Assembly: GCF_017068455.1 (NCBI RefSeq)
Contig: NZ_CP070608.1
Span: 2,027,488-2,091,487 of the forward strand
DNA from: Fulvivirga lutea
GTDB taxonomy: Bacteria > Bacteroidota > Bacteroidia > Cytophagales > Cyclobacteriaceae
Reading direction: 5' to 3'
DNA: 64,000 bases
Below the pieces are notes generated by a model that had not been told where the DNA came from, made no database searches, and was given only the letters and a program-made list of their open reading frames with translations. Position numbers and translations under genes: made by a program. Shown in pieces: positions 62,766 through 64,000 of the stretch (its first letter is position 1; the number at the start of each line of letters is the position of its first letter).

Positions 62766-64000
62766 ATGCAATACTACGATCCGAAAACGCTGTCTTTCCT
62801 TTTGTCTAAAGTTCACCACCTTGACGAGCTGCTTAAGCATGAGCGCTATGCTGCTTATGATAAGGAATCTATTGATCTCCTCCTTGAGGCAGTTAAAGAT
62901 TTTAGTGATACCTCACTTTTTCCTTACATAAAGGAGATGGACGAAAAGCCTTCTGTTTTTAAAGATGGAAGAGTAACTGTGCATGAGCAGTTTGGCCCGA
63001 TACTGAAGAAGGCTGGTGAAATGGGTTTGGTAGGTGCTTTTATGGATGAAAAGGATGGTGGCGTTCAATTGCCGATAACGGTTTTTAATGCGCTGTACTT
63101 TATTATGGAGGCGGCTAATAATCATGTAACAGGTTATATGGGTTTGACAGCAGGCTCAGCCAACCTGATAGTAACGTTCGGATCTGAAGAGATCAAAAAG
63201 AAATTCGTGCCCAAGATGCTGGACTTGCAGTGGGGCGGTACCATGTGCCTTACAGAACCACAGGCCGGAAGCTCGCTTTCAGATATTACTTCTTCAGCCA
63301 AAGATTTGGGTGATGGATCATTTTCAATAAAAGGACAAAAGATATTTATCTCGGCTAGTGATCATCAGTTTGCGGATAACTTCATCCACCTGGTGCTGGC
63401 CAGATTGGAAGGCGCACCGGCAGGAACAAAAGGCGTTTCCTTATTTGCAGTGCCGCAGTATCGTGTAAATGATGACGGCAGCCTGGGAGATTACAATCAT
63501 GTAGATGTAGTAGGGGAGTTTGAAAAGCTTGGACAGCGCGGGTATTGTACCAATCACCTTGCCTTTGGGGACAGTGGCGAGAGCATAGGGTATTTGGTTG
63601 GTGATGCCAATAAAGGGCTGAATTATATGTTTCAGATGATGAACGAAGCGCGTATAGCTACAGGCAGAATGGGAGCGGGGATTGCCTCAGCAGCGTATTA
63701 TGCTTCTTTGCAATATGCCAAAGAAAGACCGCAAGGCCGTAAGCTTCAAAGCTCGGGTAAGAAAGATCCGAGCGAAGAGCAGACGTTGATCATCAACCAC
63801 CCTGATGTAAAGCGCATGCTGCTCCACCAAAAAGCGATTGTAGAAGGCAGCTTAAGTCTGGTGATGCAATGTGCTTATTACATTGATAAACAGTTGACTA
63901 CCGAGAGTAATGAGAAAAATAACTACCACTTATTGGCAGAAATACTGACTCCCATTGCTAAAACGTACCCTTCCGAAGCAGGTAAAGATGCTGTGGATAC
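62766..64000 (+). CDS. Acyl-CoA dehydrogenase (3' end beyond window)
   Basis: 411 codons are visible, beginning MQYYDPKTLSFLLSKVHH. It is an FAD-dependent acyl-CoA dehydrogenase of the long (about 600-aa) type with an N-terminal extension. It has FGSEEIKKKFVPKML, the FAD/substrate loop MCLTEPQAGSSLSDI, IKGQKIFISASDH, and NEARIATGRMGAGIASAAYYASLQYAKER (in parts). It would catalyse the first dehydrogenation in beta-oxidation or related acyl degradation. The C-terminal domain lies beyond 64000. The start is ATG 62766, about 130 bp from the divergent DnaJ-KTSC gene. Confidence 0.92.
   Translation, partial: MQYYDPKTLSFLLSKVHHLDELLKHERYAAYDKESIDLLLEAVKDFSDTSLFPYIKEMDEKPSVFKDGRVTVHEQFGPILKKAGEMGLVGAFMDEKDGGVQLPITVFNALYFIMEAANNHVTGYMGLTAGSANLIVTFGSEEIKKKFVPKMLDLQWGGTMCLTEPQAGSSLSDITSSAKDLGDGSFSIKGQKIFISASDHQFADNFIHLVLARLEGAPAGTKGVSLFAVPQYRVNDDGSLGDYNHVDVVGEFEKLGQRGYCTNHLAFGDSGESIGYLVGDANKGLNYMFQMMNEARIATGRMGAGIASAAYYASLQYAKERPQGRKLQSSGKKDPSEEQTLIINHPDVKRMLLHQKAIVEGSLSLVMQCAYYIDKQLTTESNEKNNYHLLAEILTPIAKTYPSEAGKDAVD

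Noticed and set aside
1-64000. rRNA, tRNA and riboswitch genes
   Set aside because: I checked the intergenic gaps by eye and found no cloverleaf with CCA-proximal TTC-arm, no rRNA segments and no familiar riboswitch core. A covariance search could still find a diverged element.

Overview
The window looks like chromosomal DNA from a marine-type Bacteroidota, most likely a Cytophagales member such as a Fulvivirga or Marivirga relative; the genus is a guess. Supporting signs are the AT-rich composition, absence of Shine-Dalgarno leaders, a TAnnTTTG-type -7 box, type IX secretion C-terminal sorting domains, BspA-like leucine-rich repeat proteins, TPR-LuxR membrane regulators, DUF3857 proteins, a menaquinone route (menA, menB) and interspersed CCCCTCC/GGAGGGG palindromes. 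I saw no rRNA, tRNA, CRISPR array or prophage.

Region 1-14.5 kb is an accessory surface-protein region, almost all on the minus strand. Two giant secreted repeat proteins (one running off the left edge, one of 1198 aa) flank a small lipoprotein. They share a nearly identical 3' module of about 1.5 kb and an identical 89-bp upstream element placed exactly 26 bp before each start codon. Directly upstream lie two overlapping TPR-transmembrane-LuxR regulators, which are candidate controllers. Beyond them come a small membrane protein, two START-like proteins (one broken by a 2-bp insertion) and a DoxX protein.

Region 14.7-28 kb holds a LemA/M48-protease pair, an outer-membrane protein, and a LysR regulator divergent from a four-gene operon: an 87-aa protein, an SbtA-type bicarbonate permease, an isocitrate dehydrogenase with an NAD-type cofactor signature, and a UspA-like protein. 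A TetR-ABC-HlyD-TolC export operon follows, whose ATPase has a degenerate Walker B and H-loop.

Region 28-38 kb contains mostly single genes: an SDR, a MacB-like permease, thioesterase/folA, fmt, a NamZ-like exo-muramidase, a LolC/E-like permease and a CDGSH protein. It also contains a REP-associated tyrosine transposase flanked by paired palindromes in opposite orientation.

Region 38-47.3 kb carries a glycosyltransferase, a HAD phosphatase and an arginine/polyamine cluster: arginine decarboxylase, divergent from arginase-type ureohydrolase, ctlX, a deoxyhypusine-synthase-like gene, a GNAT-nitrilase fusion and argS. Region 47.3-64 kb has small secreted proteins, menA, UspA, a TMEM175-type channel, a class III cyclase, menB, a photolyase, a TetR-SDR pair with three identical TGAAAC-N4-GTTTCA operators, a catalytic/non-catalytic pair of DUF3857 proteins, an SDR, a DnaJ-KTSC protein and a right-truncated acyl-CoA dehydrogenase.
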